Shown here: positions 16,156-25,480 of the stretch, in pieces | How the letters are laid out: each line of letters opens with the position of its first letter | How positions within the stretch are numbered: position 1 is the first letter of the stretch | Notes under the pieces: model-generated | What the model was told of the DNA's origin: nothing | The model's input: only the letters and a program-made list of their open reading frames with translations | The model's database searches: none | Source: Salinadaptatus halalkaliphilus | Lineage (GTDB): Archaea; Halobacteriota; Halobacteria; Halobacteriales; Natrialbaceae | DNA: 64,000 nt | NCBI RefSeq assembly: GCF_006543045.1 | Contig: NZ_RBZW01000003.1 | Location: 186,001 to 250,000 of the forward strand | Reading direction: 5' to 3' | Made by a program: the position numbers and the translations under genes

Positions 16156-16899
16156 TTAATCGCTCTGGATGCGCGGCGCAAGCATGTAGGTGACCTGGCC
16201 CTGTCCCTCTGCGAAGCCGAAGTAGATCTTGACCGGGAACTCCTCGCCGAGTGCCAGCGTCACTTCGGCATCGGCGGGGATGGCCTTGTTCATGTCTTTG
16301 AGGTAATCGAGGCTAAACAGCGAGTGGGCCGGCCCCACCTGCAGGTCGATCAGGTCTTCCTGGGTCAACTCGAGGTGGACGTCGTCTGTGTCGCCTTCTG
16401 CGTCGACATAGAAGTACTCCGCTGCGTCGTCGACGCCGAGTGCGATGTGATCGGAGACCATGTCGGCGGCGGTCACCGACCGGTTGACATCGCTGCCCTC
16501 GAGGACGACTTCGGCGGGGAGATCCAGATCCGGAATGTCGGGTTCCTGGCGGATCGAGTCGGGGTCGATCAGCGCGAGCGTGTACTCGAGACCGTCGATC
16601 TGGATGTGGAGTTTGCGCGTCTCTTCGTCGAGTTCGAGCTGGATGAGCTGGCCGGAGTCAGCCATGCCGGCGATGTCCTCGAGCCGGGAGAGGTCGACGC
16701 CGATCAGCCCGCCGTCGGCCTCGTAGGATTCGAACGCGGCCGCGTCGAGCGAGAGATCGACCATCCCAACGTTGGCGGGATCGACGGCCCGAATTTCGAG
16801 TCCGTCTTCCTCGAGGTGGATCTTACACTCGTCGACCAGCACGCTCACCGAATCGAGCGCGCTGGTGAGCGTTTCCGCGCTCACGATGGCCTTGAACAT
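16156..16899 (-). CDS. pcn: DNA polymerase sliding clamp PCNA
   Basis: A 247-aa clamp that forms a trimeric ring around DNA and tethers polymerase and repair enzymes. The sequence starts [18 protein letters not shown] and keeps the two-domain repeat, with an interdomain connecting loop near [19 protein letters not shown]. The C-terminal APRI segment is the usual PIP-binding end. A TATA-like TTTTTATG (16925-16932) lies about 29 nt ahead of the ATG, so transcription is probably leaderless or nearly so. The first in-frame Met upstream is inside that promoter and was rejected. Confidence 0.95.
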   Translation of the reverse strand: MFKAIVSAETLTSALDSVSVLVDECKIHLEEDGLEIRAVDPANVGMVDLSLDAAAFESYEADGGLIGVDLSRLEDIAGMADSGQLIQLELDEETRKLHIQIDGLEYTLALIDPDSIRQEPDIPDLDLPAEVVLEGSDVNRSVTAADMVSDHIALGVDDAAEYFYVDAEGDTDDVHLELTQEDLIDLQVGPAHSLFSLDYLKDMNKAIPADAEVTLALGEEFPVKIYFGFAEGQGQVTYMLAPRIQSD

Positions 16900-17040
16900 A
16901 TACGCCGGCCTACGGACGGTCGGCATAAAAAGCCACCCTTTACTCGCGAGAGCAGTCGAATCCCTCCCCTATCCTGTCGTCGAAACTGAAGTGCCCGCCA
17001 CACGGCGAGTGTTCGTTCGGCACGTCCGGGGCAACGCTGA

Positions 17041-17069
17041 TACGGATTGCTGTACCGATGTCCCGGCGG
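17041..17069 (+). repeat. fragment of a TACGG-family miniature element
   Basis: TGA then TACGGATTGCTGTACCGATG and CCCGGCGG, then again TGA. Only the first third of the element is present, placed directly ahead of a full copy. The TGA triplets on either side are consistent with nested insertion. Confidence 0.55.
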
Positions 17070-17072
17070 TGA

Positions 17073-17152
17073 TACGGTTTACTGTAAGTCATTGCCGGCG
17101 CAACTGCGACCCGGGCGGCGGTTGCGCCGGTAAATCGTTACAGCAATCCGTA
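17073..17152 (+). repeat. intact TACGG-family palindromic miniature element
   Basis: An 80-bp element with ends TACGGTTTACTGTAA and TTACAGCAATCCGTA. The inner palindrome pairs CCGGCGCAACTGC with GCGGTTGCGCCGG. Flanking triplets TGA (17070-17072) and TGA (17153-17155) form a target duplication. It differs from the copy at 48988 at only three of 80 positions. Confidence 0.85.
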
Positions 17153-17236
17153 TGAGTGGGGCGAGATGATTCGCGTCGACTTCGAGCCCCCTCATGCAAA
17201 CTGCCGTACCGACACCCAAGCACCGATCAGACAGGA

Positions 17237-17701
17237 TCAGTCGTCGCTGCCGGACTCGAGTTCGAACTGTTCGTTTTCCGTGACACCATTGAGGACGATA
17301 CTCGTATTCGACTGATTGATGTCGGGATCGGTGATCAGACTCTTGATCTGATCGTTCATATCGTCCGTGTCACGGAACTTACCGATCGCGATCACATCGT
17401 AGTCGCCGGTAACCTCGTACACCGAGATCATCTGTCGGTGCTCCTTCAAGGTTTCCGTGATATCGGGAAGGGCACTCCCTTCGGCTTTGAGTTGCATCAC
17501 GGCTGTCACGTCGTACCCGAGTGCATCGTAGTTTACACGTGGTGTGTATTCCTCGATTACCCCCTCTTCCTCGAGGTCTGAGAGGTGGTTGGAAATGGTA
17601 GTAACGGAGACGTCGAGTTCTTCAGCGAGACTTCGCAAACTTGCACGGCCGTCGCCAAGAAGTTCGTTCACCAAATCCTCGTCCAAGTATTCATAGGTCA
17701 T
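17237..17701 (-). CDS. Lrp/AsnC family transcriptional regulator
   Basis: A 154-aa regulator. The N-terminal winged HTH is at residues 5-50 ([22 protein letters not shown]) and the C-terminal RAM/Lrp ligand domain includes [15 protein letters not shown]. It closely resembles the haloarchaeal Lrp often found beside glnA, but no glutamine synthetase is adjacent here. What lies next is the left edge of the tRNA-Met island, which may have displaced it. Start is the ATG at 17701; residues upstream of it in the longest frame are not conserved. Confidence 0.88.
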   Translation of the reverse strand: MTYEYLDEDLVNELLGDGRASLRSLAEELDVSVTTISNHLSDLEEEGVIEEYTPRVNYDALGYDVTAVMQLKAEGSALPDITETLKEHRQMISVYEVTGDYDVIAIGKFRDTDDMNDQIKSLITDPDINQSNTSIVLNGVTENEQFELESGSDD

Positions 17702-17843
17702 TAGTGGATATGAACACCTAAACGCAGAAAACACTTCTGGATGTCGACTTTGTCGTATGCAGCTGACAACCGACACCGATCTACGAGTGTGACTTCCCAG
17801 AAGTTCGGCATTCGTTGCTCACGTCCGTTCGTCGTCGAGTTCG

Positions 17844-17856
17844 TGGGCCCTGACGG
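17844..17856. repeat. attL-like copy of tRNA-Met 3' end
   Basis: A 13-bp identity to the tRNA-Met 3' end at 26059-26071. The following bases match only loosely (GGATCATCGG against ATTCGAACCATCG). A 13-bp match is unlikely by chance within 8 kb. Confidence 0.5.
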
Positions 17857-18251
17857 GGATCATCGGCGTACATCGGTACAGTACGTAATTATTCGAAATG
17901 AAGAGTTTTATCTAACTACCACCAACGGAGTTGGTGCGTGCGTTCCCCAAAACGATGTGGTCCAAAATGTCTAAGTTTCAGGTTACCACTTCCCAAGGAA
18001 CCCCCGAATCATAGCACGCTCTTGAATTCAGGTCCAATCACTGGAGGTCCTCAAGTCCTTCTGTGTAGGCATTGGTGGACATCTCAGCAGTAAGTTCGCA
18101 CGTGTGGTGAACTGATGATTTATTGTTTTATGTAAAATAAACGAGGCAGATCGCCGACGCGCGCCGAACGCAGACGAGCGAGTCCATCGAACTGACCCAG
18201 CTGCTGCAAAGTGTCGCTACTATCAGTGACTGTTGTATTACGGGATGAATA
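17857..18251. other. AT-rich intergenic island edge
   Basis: About 400 nt without a convincing gene. Short frames exist on both strands, but none looks haloarchaeal. An AT-rich patch lies at 18115-18150. It likely holds decayed remains of the integrated element. Confidence 0.45.
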
Positions 18252-18638
18252 TCAATCCTCGTGTGGAGCCAGCACGGCCATCTTCCAGCCGTCTTCGGTG
18301 CGACGGAACAGGTGTGTCGCCACGAGATGCTCCAGTTCCTCTCCGGTGGTTGTGTATCGGATCCACTCGACTGTTGCCCGCGCCCGATCGGGTCCCAGTA
18401 CTTCGACGTCGAGATCACCGACCTCCGAGAAGTCGTAGTCCCGTTCGCGAAGCCCGTCGAGAATTTCCGTAAAAAGGATCTCGACATCCGCTCGACGTTC
18501 GAGAACGATGGCACCATCACCCGTGAGAAGCGTCGCTGGCTCGTGGAAATGAGTCGCGATGACCTCCGGATCGGCGGTCGAGAACTTCTCGGCGTACTCG
18601 TGGACGAACTGCTCGATCTCATCTGCGGTCTCCGTCAT
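18252..18638 (-). CDS. SnoaL-like (NTF2-fold) protein
   Basis: A 128-aa protein beginning MTETADEIEQFVHEYAEKFS. It has the pattern of the SnoaL/NTF2-like cone fold: a first helix, then DPEVIATHFHEPATLL, a central strand (RARATVEWIRYTTTGEELEHLVATHLFRR) and WKMAVLAPHED at the end. These proteins may be small-molecule isomerases or regulators; the function is unknown. The Met at 18638 is preferred over 18689 because a stem-loop covers the upstream region. Confidence 0.7.
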   Translation of the reverse strand: MTETADEIEQFVHEYAEKFSTADPEVIATHFHEPATLLTGDGAIVLERRADVEILFTEILDGLRERDYDFSEVGDLDVEVLGPDRARATVEWIRYTTTGEELEHLVATHLFRRTEDGWKMAVLAPHED

Positions 18639-18663
18639 GATGACTGTCCTCATACTGCCGGAC

Positions 18664-18684
18664 AAAAATCCTATCGGATTTTTG
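18664..18684. repeat. short perfect palindrome upstream of the SnoaL-like gene
   Basis: AAAAATCC-TATC-GGATTTTT, an 8-bp perfect stem with a 4-nt loop. It could be a terminator or belong to the same class of short palindromes seen in the IS1341 element. Confidence 0.5.
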
Positions 18685-18706
18685 CTCACCAGTATAACGA
18701 GCCCCC

Positions 18707-18823
18707 CATTCGTATTCGGTCAAGAAGTCAAATCGCAAGCCGACAGCGATCTGAACTCGTAGCACGAAGGAGAGGTGAATAGAGCGCTATATGCTGGCTT
18801 CACGTCTTAACCGAATACGAATG
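18707..18823. repeat. 117-bp segment with perfect 14-bp terminal inverted repeats
   Basis: CATTCGTATTCGGT at 18707-18720 is exactly inverted at 18810-18823 (ACCGAATACGAATG). The interior has no coding frame. Size and ends suggest a miniature inverted-repeat element or a large operator. No clear target duplication was seen. Confidence 0.55.
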
Positions 18824-18976
18824 CTCGTGGAGGACCCGCGCTGTGTATCTTGCACCCTCAGATCAACACCTCCAGAATCTGGTAGAGCCGGAGTGTAGAC
18901 ATAGAGGATGGGCTTAACGAATCGACGTCGTTCGTTCTGAGTGTTTTTCGCTGAATCAGGCGATCAGTAGATCCGC

Positions 18977-19855
18977 GTGCTGACCACCAAGTTCCATTCG
19001 CTCGATGGCGCGAACGCAGCTCGAGACCGGTACCCGGATGCGATCGATCATTCGGGTACTCGCCGAGAGAAAACCGTTCGCATTCGGGGTGATGCACCGG
19101 ACGACGTGATCGACGCGATCGCGATCAAGGCTGCCGAGAGTCGAGCGCATCGAGCTGATCAGTTCGGTCAGGCCGAGCTGACGCGGTCCGAGCGATCGCA
19201 ACTCGAAGATCGTCCCGACTGGAACGGACGGCTGCTCTTTCACGCCCAGTCGGCGAAAGCAGTCCTCCAGGGGAACGGTGTCGACGACTGGCTCGCCTAC
19301 TACGATCCGCAGCTGACCGTCGACGAACATCGGTCAGTTGCCGAGCAAGCCCGCCGCGACGAACGCGGCGCTCGGATGGACGAGCACGCACGCGAGGGTG
19401 CGTTCGATGCGATGGCTGCCGGTGCTGTCGGCGCACCGGTCCAGCAGCGCGAGCGAGCTGCCGACGAAGTGATCGAACTGTGCATGGAACTGAGCGACGA
19501 ACACGATCCCGACGTGTTCCGGGCGATTCTGGCCGGCGAGGATCCCGATGTCTCGAGTACTCGTGTTCGACGTGCCCAGGAGACGATCGCCGATATTCGA
19601 GCCGAGTATGGTCACGAGTTCGTCGAACGGGCCGCCGAGGAGTGTCACCGCGAGCGTCGGCCAGCTCCCGAGCCACTCGATCCGGTCCAGTTCGAACGCG
19701 ACGCACGGACGGGTTGGTTCACACCACCAAATCCGCAACCAGATCCCGCACCCGGTGTCGATCGGTCGGCTGACACCGGCTTATTCGTGACGCAGGATCG
19801 TCTTCCAGCAAACGTCGGGCGAGGAGATAACAGCGGCCGGTTCTGGTCCTTTTGA
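18977..19855 (+). CDS. uncharacterised 292-aa island protein
   Basis: A soluble acidic protein I do not recognise. The first 45 residues (KTVRIRGDAPDDVIDAIAI) could form a small alpha/beta or RHH-like unit. The middle is helical and charged (ERAADEVIELCMELSDEHD). The last 60 residues are rich in Pro, Asp and Gly (RTGWFTPPNPQPDP). No membrane helix or known catalytic motif was seen. It is the first gene in the island after the inverted-repeat element and converges with the broken PIN gene 11 nt downstream. Such proteins are common on haloarchaeal plasmids and integrated elements; any function would be a guess. Confidence 0.65.
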   Translation: MLTTKFHSLDGANAARDRYPDAIDHSGTRREKTVRIRGDAPDDVIDAIAIKAAESRAHRADQFGQAELTRSERSQLEDRPDWNGRLLFHAQSAKAVLQGNGVDDWLAYYDPQLTVDEHRSVAEQARRDERGARMDEHAREGAFDAMAAGAVGAPVQQRERAADEVIELCMELSDEHDPDVFRAILAGEDPDVSSTRVRRAQETIADIRAEYGHEFVERAAEECHRERRPAPEPLDPVQFERDARTGWFTPPNPQPDPAPGVDRSADTGLFVTQDRLPANVGRGDNSGRFWSF

Positions 19856-20169
19856 CCGAGAGGTGTTTAGATCAGGTCCGCTGGTCGCTCAGCACCATAT
19901 TCTCGTAGTTCACTATCGAACGAAACGAGCGTCGCATCCGCCGCATCGGCGGCAGCCAGCACGAGTGCGTCCATTGGATAGAGGAGCGTCTCGTTTTGCA
20001 GTTTGTTGGCTGCGATCATGTCCGACGCATCGGGGAACGTCACCGTCGTGCGTGAGCTAATTCGCTGCTCGATTTGGTCGACACGTTCCCGTTCGAATTT
20101 TTTTCATCAGAACGCTTCGAAGATCCATGAGATTTAACACAGACGTGTAGGTATCATCGAAGTCGTTGA

Positions 20170-21122
20170 TACTTACGGATATAAATACGTAAAGACATTT
20201 GGAACTTCGATTCGGTTGAGTGCAGAGAGCGCAGCATCACGAAGATCGTCGAGTGTGTCGAACAGACGGTTCCCAAGTTCTTGATTGAGTTGTCGCCAGC
20301 ACTCTTCCGCGGGGTTCACCAGAGCTGAACCCCGCGGAAGGTAGCACAGTTCGATCGGCGTGTCTTCGACGAATTCCTGCACAGCGTTGGCCGTGAAATA
20401 CGACGCATTGTCCAAGACAACGCAGATTTTCTCGCCGAATTCGGTTTGGAGAGCGTCTAGCAAGCGAATCGTCGTGTCGCTGTTGAAGTTCTCGCCGCAA
20501 GGCAGAAAGAACGTCTCGCCGGAATCGCTGACTGCACCGAGCTGCTTGATGCTGTCCCACGCGCCCGTCACCGGGAATAACGGGCGCTCTCCTTCCGGAA
20601 ACCACGCATAGATCAGCGTCGAGAGAACCTGGCGCATCTGATCGATGGTCAGGATCGTGTATTCGTCGTCCAGATTGTCGCGCTTTTTTTGAAGCCTTCT
20701 TGCCAGGCTTCTTGGGCTCTCTCGTCGGATTTGTGGAACTCTGGCCGGGCTGTCTTCCAGGACAGCCCGGCCTCAGACATCAATCGTCGAACGTGCCGCT
20801 CACAGTACTCAACGTCGAATTCCTCGGAGAGGTAGTGACGCGCCAACGGAACTGACCACGCGGGCGCGTCATAGCCGATTTCTTCGGGTGATTCGTGAAG
20901 TACCTCCACGAACTGCTCGTGCTGTTCATCAGAGAGTTCAGTTGGTCTACCTTCACGCGGGTCGTCCTCTTCAAGGTAGTTGATCACTGCCATCAGCCGC
21001 TGTGTCGGCTTCTTGTCCTCGACCTCCGCGAGAGCGTCGCGGAGGTCGTCGAGAGTGGCGGCGTCAAGCATGGCCATATCTCCCAATCACACTCTAGCCT
21101 AAAGAATATTCAGCCGACAGTA
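20170..21122 (-). mobile_element. IS630-family insertion sequence
   Basis: About 950 bp bounded by TA on both sides, with the transposase in two overlapping frames. Ends read TACTTACGG (left) and CCGACAGTA (right); the inverted repeats are weak. It sits inside the PIN-domain gene, and removing it with one TA restores that frame, which fits the TA target of IS630. Confidence 0.75.
20173..21086 (-). CDS. IS630 transposase in two frames joined by an A7 slip site
   Basis: The first ORF, 20649-21086, has the helix-turn-helix and winged region (TLDDLRDALAEVEDKKPTQR). The second, 20173-20637, holds the catalytic part (CVVLDNASYF, NPAEECWRQLNQEL). They meet at AAAAAAAG. A shift by one base there gives the continuous reading EGFKKKRDNLDDEYTILTID. 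IS630 relatives are known to make transposase by programmed frameshift, so this may be an active arrangement rather than a defect. Full product about 300 aa. DDE Asp and Glu are visible in the second part. Confidence 0.75.
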
Positions 21123-21215
21123 TTAGCTAGGTCTCGACACTGCTCAACGAAGTCGAGGATATCGATTTCCATACCAACCTCGATTTCCTCGGCTTCATCC
21201 TTCTAACCCGTGATA

Positions 21216-21401
21216 TCAGCTGATTAGATCGCTCTTCAACAGAGCAGATTTCTCCACGATCAGGTCTTGATAGCTCTCGATTTCGTCGTAGACGAACGCG
21301 GGTGTCAAAAGATCCGGTTCGAGTGTAACGAGAAGCTCCCGCGTTTTTGAATCCGCAATGAGCGCAGAGATGACGACGTTGGCGTCAATGACCAGCTTCA
21401 T
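21216..21401 (-). pseudogene. truncated PIN-domain toxin (VapC-like)
   Basis: Only 61 residues remain: MKLVIDANVVISALIADS then LVTLEPDLLTPAFVYDEIE. That is the N-terminal part of a PIN domain with the catalytic Asp in VIDAN and an acidic residue further on. Intact PIN toxins are about 130-140 aa, and the last acidic residues are missing because of a stop after KSDLIS. It is preceded by an antitoxin-like gene 9 nt upstream, so it was a vapBC-type pair. Confidence 0.65.
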
Positions 21402-21410
21402 TCGTCGAGT

Positions 21411-21641
21411 CTACGCCGATTCTTCTTCGACGCGCTTGCGTCCACGTTCGTTGATCTTGTCGGCGATTTCCTGAACGTCGCGCTCGGTGAGTTCGCTCTC
21501 GCTGGTGAGTTCGTCCATCATTTCGAGCGCCTCGATCTTCTCTTGAATGGCCTGTCGCGTGACCTCGCTCCAGTTGATCTCCGGGTGGTTTTCCATTCGC
21601 TCTTTGAGGTCGTCGTCCACGTTGACCGTGATACTGGGCAT
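21411..21641 (-). CDS. antitoxin-like ribbon-helix-helix protein
   Basis: A 76-aa protein: MPSITVNVDDDLKERMENHP, INWSEVTRQAIQEKIEALE, then an acidic tail. The N-terminal strand followed by two helices is the RHH/CopG pattern and the acidic C-terminus would cover the toxin. It lies 9 nt before the PIN toxin remnant. An upstream Met at 21659 is possible; the one at 21641 begins the strand properly. Confidence 0.75.
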   Translation of the reverse strand: MPSITVNVDDDLKERMENHPEINWSEVTRQAIQEKIEALEMMDELTSESELTERDVQEIADKINERGRKRVEEESA

Positions 21642-21891
21642 ACAGAAATCTATCGTCACACAGAATACTGTGCCTTCCGGTGTGCTCTGCTACCTTGCAC
21701 ACAGGAGTCTCATGTTACAAAGATCGATCCGTTAGCCAGTCGGGCTGGAGCCGCTGTTCGAATTTTGTCCGAATTGAGGTACTGTAAACTCGAATGCCGA
21801 TAGTGCCATCGCTCACGGATAGCCGAGCACAACAAAAGGTTGCGTATTCCAGTCCGCGTTTTACTAGATTGGTGGGTGGGATCATAGAACT

Positions 21892-22614
21892 ATGGCGGAT
21901 AACCCAACACGACGGCAGATGCTCTGTGCGACTGGTGCGGCGAGCACGGCTGGATTCGCGGGCTACGTAACCGCTGGAACACAGGAAAACGAGAATGAGG
22001 ACGAAGACACCGAATTCAACGTTGTGGACATCATGTTCGTGCGAATGATGATCCCGCATCATGAGGGAGCGATCCAGATGGCCGAACTCATCCCGGAGCG
22101 AACCGACCGGGAGGAATTGCTCGATCTCCGGACAGAGATCATCGAGGAGCAAGAAGCGGAGATCGATCTTATGTGTGAGTTACTCAACGATGCTAACGTC
22201 GCCGGTTGTGACGAGGTGGGGAGTATGATGCCCCACGAGATGGGAGAGATAATGCGCGGCGGCGGGATGCACGACAATGGTGAGATGCACGGCGATGACA
22301 TGGGTGACGGAATGCAAGACGGCGACGACATGAGTGATGGAATGGGTCCCGACGAGATGGAGGAGATGATGCCACGAGAACACATGATGACCCACGACGA
22401 CAGGCGGGAACTCCGTCGCGCCGAAAACGAGGAGTTCGATTGCCTGTTCGCCGAGCACATGATCCGCCACCACGAAGGTGCCGTCGCAATGTCCGAACAC
22501 GTCTTGGACGAAGTCGAATCCGAGCGTGTTTCCGATCTCGCGGATGATATTATCGACGCCCAGCAGGAAGAGATTGAACTGATGGAGGAGTGGCGAGACG
22601 ATTGGGATTGTTGA
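21892..22614 (+). CDS. DUF305 copper-binding secreted protein with Tat-like signal
   Basis: A 240-aa protein. The N-terminus, NPTRRQMLCATGAASTAG, is a twin-arginine-type signal, so it probably works outside the cell. Two DUF305 half-domains follow: FVRMMIPHHEGAIQMAE at residues 51-67 and AEHMIRHHEGAVAMSEH near 192. Between them is a Met/His/Asp-rich linker with repeated DDM/DGM units, a likely copper sponge. DUF305 proteins sequester copper. It is directly upstream of the CopB ATPase, with 195 nt between, on the same strand. Confidence 0.85.
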   Translation: MADNPTRRQMLCATGAASTAGFAGYVTAGTQENENEDEDTEFNVVDIMFVRMMIPHHEGAIQMAELIPERTDREELLDLRTEIIEEQEAEIDLMCELLNDANVAGCDEVGSMMPHEMGEIMRGGGMHDNGEMHGDDMGDGMQDGDDMSDGMGPDEMEEMMPREHMMTHDDRRELRRAENEEFDCLFAEHMIRHHEGAVAMSEHVLDEVESERVSDLADDIIDAQQEEIELMEEWRDDWDC

Positions 22615-22809
22615 TTTACAACCCCCAACTTGGCCTCGTTCGGAGGGACTTCTGGCCATTCAAGGAGGTAGCACCCCAATAATTAGGATTCTGTGTGACG
22701 AACAACAAGAACAGCGGCCGTTAATGAATTGTTCCGTTCGTTCCTCGCGGACTCCCTCCAGTGAAGGACCTGATGAATCTGGGGAACGGCTGCAAGGGAG
22801 GCACTACCC

Positions 22810-25074
22810 ATGTCACAAGACGATCCCGCGGACACGCCCGATTCGCATCACATCCACGAAGAGCAAACACGGGATGAAAAGCCGACCGACCGTGATTGCC
22901 CGTGCTGTCGAGTCTGTGGACTGACCACCGAGAGGGACGACCGTTCTGAAAAACCACCGGCTCGACACGAACCTCGGGAGGAACAGCATGCGGAACACGC
23001 TCACGAGCCGTCTGACCACGCACACGAAGATCACGCTGACCACGATCACGAGGCGCACGTTGATCACGCCGGTCACGAGGAGATATTCAAGCAGCGCTTT
23101 TTCGTCTGCCTCGTCCTCTCACTCCCGGTGCTGTACTACAGCCCGATGCTCCAGGAGTGGTTCGGCTACGCGGCCGTGACGTTCCCTGGCAGCGAGTTCT
23201 TCGGACCGGTTCTCGGGACGATCGTCTTCCTCTACGGTGGAATTCCCTTCCTGCGGATGGGCGCAATAGAGGCGCGGAACCGCGAACCGGGGATGATGCT
23301 GTTGATCTCGCTGGCGATCACCGTTGCGTTCGTCTACAGCGTCGTAGCGGTCGCGTTCGGGATCGGCGAGCCGTTCTTCTGGGAACTCGTCACGCTGATC
23401 GTCATCTTTCTGCTCGGTCACTGGATCGAAATGCGAAGCGTTCGGCGGGCTTCGGGCGCGCTCGACGAGCTGGCTGAGCTGATGCCCGACACGGCTGAAC
23501 GCATCGCTGAGGACGGGGAAGTCGAAAAAGTCCGCGTCGATGAACTCGCGGAAGACGATCTGGTGCTCGTACGACCTGGAGCTAACGTTCCCGCCGATGG
23601 CGTCGTCGAGGAGGGTGAGTCGAACGTCGTTGAGGCGATGATCACCGGCGAGTCCCGACCGATCAAGAAGAAACCTGGCGACGAGGTGATCGGCGGGACG
23701 ACCAACCGCGACGGGAGCCTCCGTGTCCGCGTCACCGCGACGGGCGAAGAGACGACCCTTTCTGGAATCATGCGGCTGGTCGAGGAGGCCCAGCAAAGTC
23801 GGTCCCGAACCCAGGTGCTCGCCGACCGAGCGGCGGGCTGGCTGTTCTACGCGGCGATTGCCGTGGCGGCTCTCACCGCCGTCGCGTGGACCGTCGCCGT
23901 CGGCTTCGGGTTAGCGGTCGTCGAGCGGGTCGTCACCGTTCTTGTGATCGCCTGCCCGCACGCGCTAGGACTCGCCGTTCCGCTGGTCGTCGCCATCAAT
24001 ACGACGATGGCGGCACGCAACGGCATGCTCATCCGCGATCGGATCGCCATGGAGGAGGCGCGTAATCTCGATACGATCGTCTTCGACAAGACGGGCACGC
24101 TCACGAAAGGCGAACAAGGCATCGTCGATGTCACCACCACCGACTGGGACGAAGACGAACTGCTGGCGGTAATGGCTGCCGCCGAAAGCGACTCCGAACA
24201 CATGATCGCCGAAGCGATCCGTGAGGAAGCCGACGAACGGGGGCTCTCCGTGCCGACCGTCCGCGAGTTCGAGGCGCTCGAAGGTCGAGGGGTTCGCGCA
24301 ACCGTGGAAGTCGAAGCCGCTGTGGCCCCCGGCGTGGACGGGGACAGCGTTCGGGATGGCGATACGGTGTACGTCGGCGGCCCGAACCTGCTTCGCCACC
24401 TTAACGTCGAACTCGACGCCGAGCTTGAGGCGTTCGCGGACGAGGCCGGCGAGCGCGGACAGGGGGTCGTGTATCTCCTTCGAAACGGGGAGGCGGTGGG
24501 CGCAGTCGCGCTCGCAGACGTGATTCGGGACGAGAGTTACGAGGCGATCGAAGCCCTCCACGAGATGGGCGTAGAGGTTGCAATGCTCACTGGTGACTCC
24601 GAGGATGTCGCCCGCGCTGTCTCCGAGCAACTCGATATTGACACGTACTTCGCTGAAGTCCTCCCAGAAGATAAGGACAAGAAAATCGTCGAACTACAAG
24701 ACCAAGGCAAACTCGTGGCGATGGTCGGCGACGGGGTGAACGACGCACCCGCACTGACGCGTTCCGACGTCGGCATCGCCATCGGGTCGGGAACCGACGT
24801 CGCCGTGGAATCCGCCGACGTCGTCCTCGTGGAGAACGATCCGCGAGACGTCGCACACCTCGTGCAGTTGAGCCGGGAGAGCTACCGGAAGATGCAGGAG
24901 AACCTCGTGTGGGCGGCCGGCTACAACGTCTTCGCGCTGCCGCTCGCAGCTGGCGTGTTGGCTCCGATCGGTATCTTGCTCTCCCCCGCAGTTGGTGCGG
25001 TCCTGATGTCGGCGAGTACAGTCATCGTCGCAATCAACGCACAACTCCTGCGACGGGCGGATCTCACAGTATGA
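22810..25074 (+). CDS. copB: CopB-type (CPH) copper-translocating P-type ATPase
   Basis: A 754-aa P1B-type ATPase. The first 90 residues contain CPCCRVC and many His-Glu/Asp-His repeats ([20 protein letters not shown]), a metal-binding tail typical of CopB. Six to eight membrane helices follow. The membrane signature is CPH at residues 382-384, which marks the Cu(I/II)/Ag-exporting CopB group rather than CPC. DKTGTLT is at 426-432, TGDS near 600 and GDGVNDAP near 640. It should pump copper out using ATP. A GGGAGG ribosome-binding site lies about 10 nt before the ATG at 22810. Confidence 0.93.
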   Translation: MSQDDPADTPDSHHIHEEQTRDEKPTDRDCPCCRVCGLTTERDDRSEKPPARHEPREEQHAEHAHEPSDHAHEDHADHDHEAHVDHAGHEEIFKQRFFVCLVLSLPVLYYSPMLQEWFGYAAVTFPGSEFFGPVLGTIVFLYGGIPFLRMGAIEARNREPGMMLLISLAITVAFVYSVVAVAFGIGEPFFWELVTLIVIFLLGHWIEMRSVRRASGALDELAELMPDTAERIAEDGEVEKVRVDELAEDDLVLVRPGANVPADGVVEEGESNVVEAMITGESRPIKKKPGDEVIGGTTNRDGSLRVRVTATGEETTLSGIMRLVEEAQQSRSRTQVLADRAAGWLFYAAIAVAALTAVAWTVAVGFGLAVVERVVTVLVIACPHALGLAVPLVVAINTTMAARNGMLIRDRIAMEEARNLDTIVFDKTGTLTKGEQGIVDVTTTDWDEDELLAVMAAAESDSEHMIAEAIREEADERGLSVPTVREFEALEGRGVRATVEVEAAVAPGVDGDSVRDGDTVYVGGPNLLRHLNVELDAELEAFADEAGERGQGVVYLLRNGEAVGAVALADVIRDESYEAIEALHEMGVEVAMLTGDSEDVARAVSEQLDIDTYFAEVLPEDKDKKIVELQDQGKLVAMVGDGVNDAPALTRSDVGIAIGSGTDVAVESADVVLVENDPRDVAHLVQLSRESYRKMQENLVWAAGYNVFALPLAAGVLAPIGILLSPAVGAVLMSASTVIVAINAQLLRRADLTV

Positions 25075-25161
25075 GTTAGCCTCCGATCAGTAGCTTACTG
25101 GCGAGGAAGACCGTTGAGAAACGGTGAGAGACGCTCACGAATTCATTAGTGGGATGGTGTA

Positions 25162-25243
25162 GTACCGTTCCAACCGTCGACTGCTGAGTGAAACCGGACA
25201 ACTGCCGCCGGTTTCACCCATCAGTTCAGGGTTGGGACGCCAG
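25162..25243 (+). repeat. 82-bp palindromic dispersed repeat, copy 1
   Basis: The sequence has a perfect 10-bp inverted core, GTGAAACCGG / CCGGTTTCAC, with a 10-nt loop. It is flanked by conserved CCAACCGTCGACTGCTGA and CAGGGTTGGGACGCC. It matches the reverse complement of 50701-50782 at 78 of 82 positions. GTAGTAC occurs on both sides (25159-25165 and 25243-25249), a possible 7-bp target duplication. Confidence 0.85.
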
Positions 25244-25246
25244 TAG

Positions 25247-25411
25247 TACTTCCACTATGCCAGCTGTGAGGTCGTTGAAGCCCTCGAAGGGGACAAGTAT
25301 CAACTCACGACTTGCGTCGGAAACGAAGCTGGAAAACTCGTGACACACGGTACGGTGACCGTGCTTATCAACGAACTTCCTGAGTGTGATATTGTTCATA
25401 ATAATATCTGA
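25247..25411 (+). pseudogene. fragment resembling MaoC-type hot-dog protein C-terminus
   Basis: Reading after a TAG stop gives ASCEVVEALEGDKYQLTTCV then GKLVTHGTVTVLINELPEC. The strand pattern ending in TVTVLI resembles the C-terminal half of MaoC-like (R)-specific hydratases. It has no start codon, so it is a relic. It directly follows the 82-bp repeat. Identification is weak. Confidence 0.3.
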
Positions 25412-25480
25412 TCGCACTACGTTTCCTGATGCGTGGGATTCGGGGGTTAGCTAACATACTTGGACAGCGTATCTCGGAGT

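Larger units (their letters stand above)
19867..21202 (-). pseudogene. PIN-domain gene interrupted by IS630 and frameshifted
   Basis: The C-terminal half of a PIN-domain protein (toxin-like RNase) reads ERERVDQIEQRISSRTTV then MDALVLAAADAADATLVSFD up to the stop at 19867. Upstream in the other frame is TYTSVLNLMDLRSVLMKK. The two meet at a run of seven A, so a one-base indel has broken the frame. That upstream piece continues across the IS630 insertion. Removing the IS and one TA joins ...VEQCRDLAN to INDFDDTYTSVL in frame, up to about 21202, where a stop precedes it. The N-terminal DxN catalytic segment is absent, so the gene was already truncated. Confidence 0.6.

Noticed and set aside
17741-17974. 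77-aa open frame at the island edge
   Set aside because: Spans the att-like site, has no haloarchaeal protein character and no promoter.
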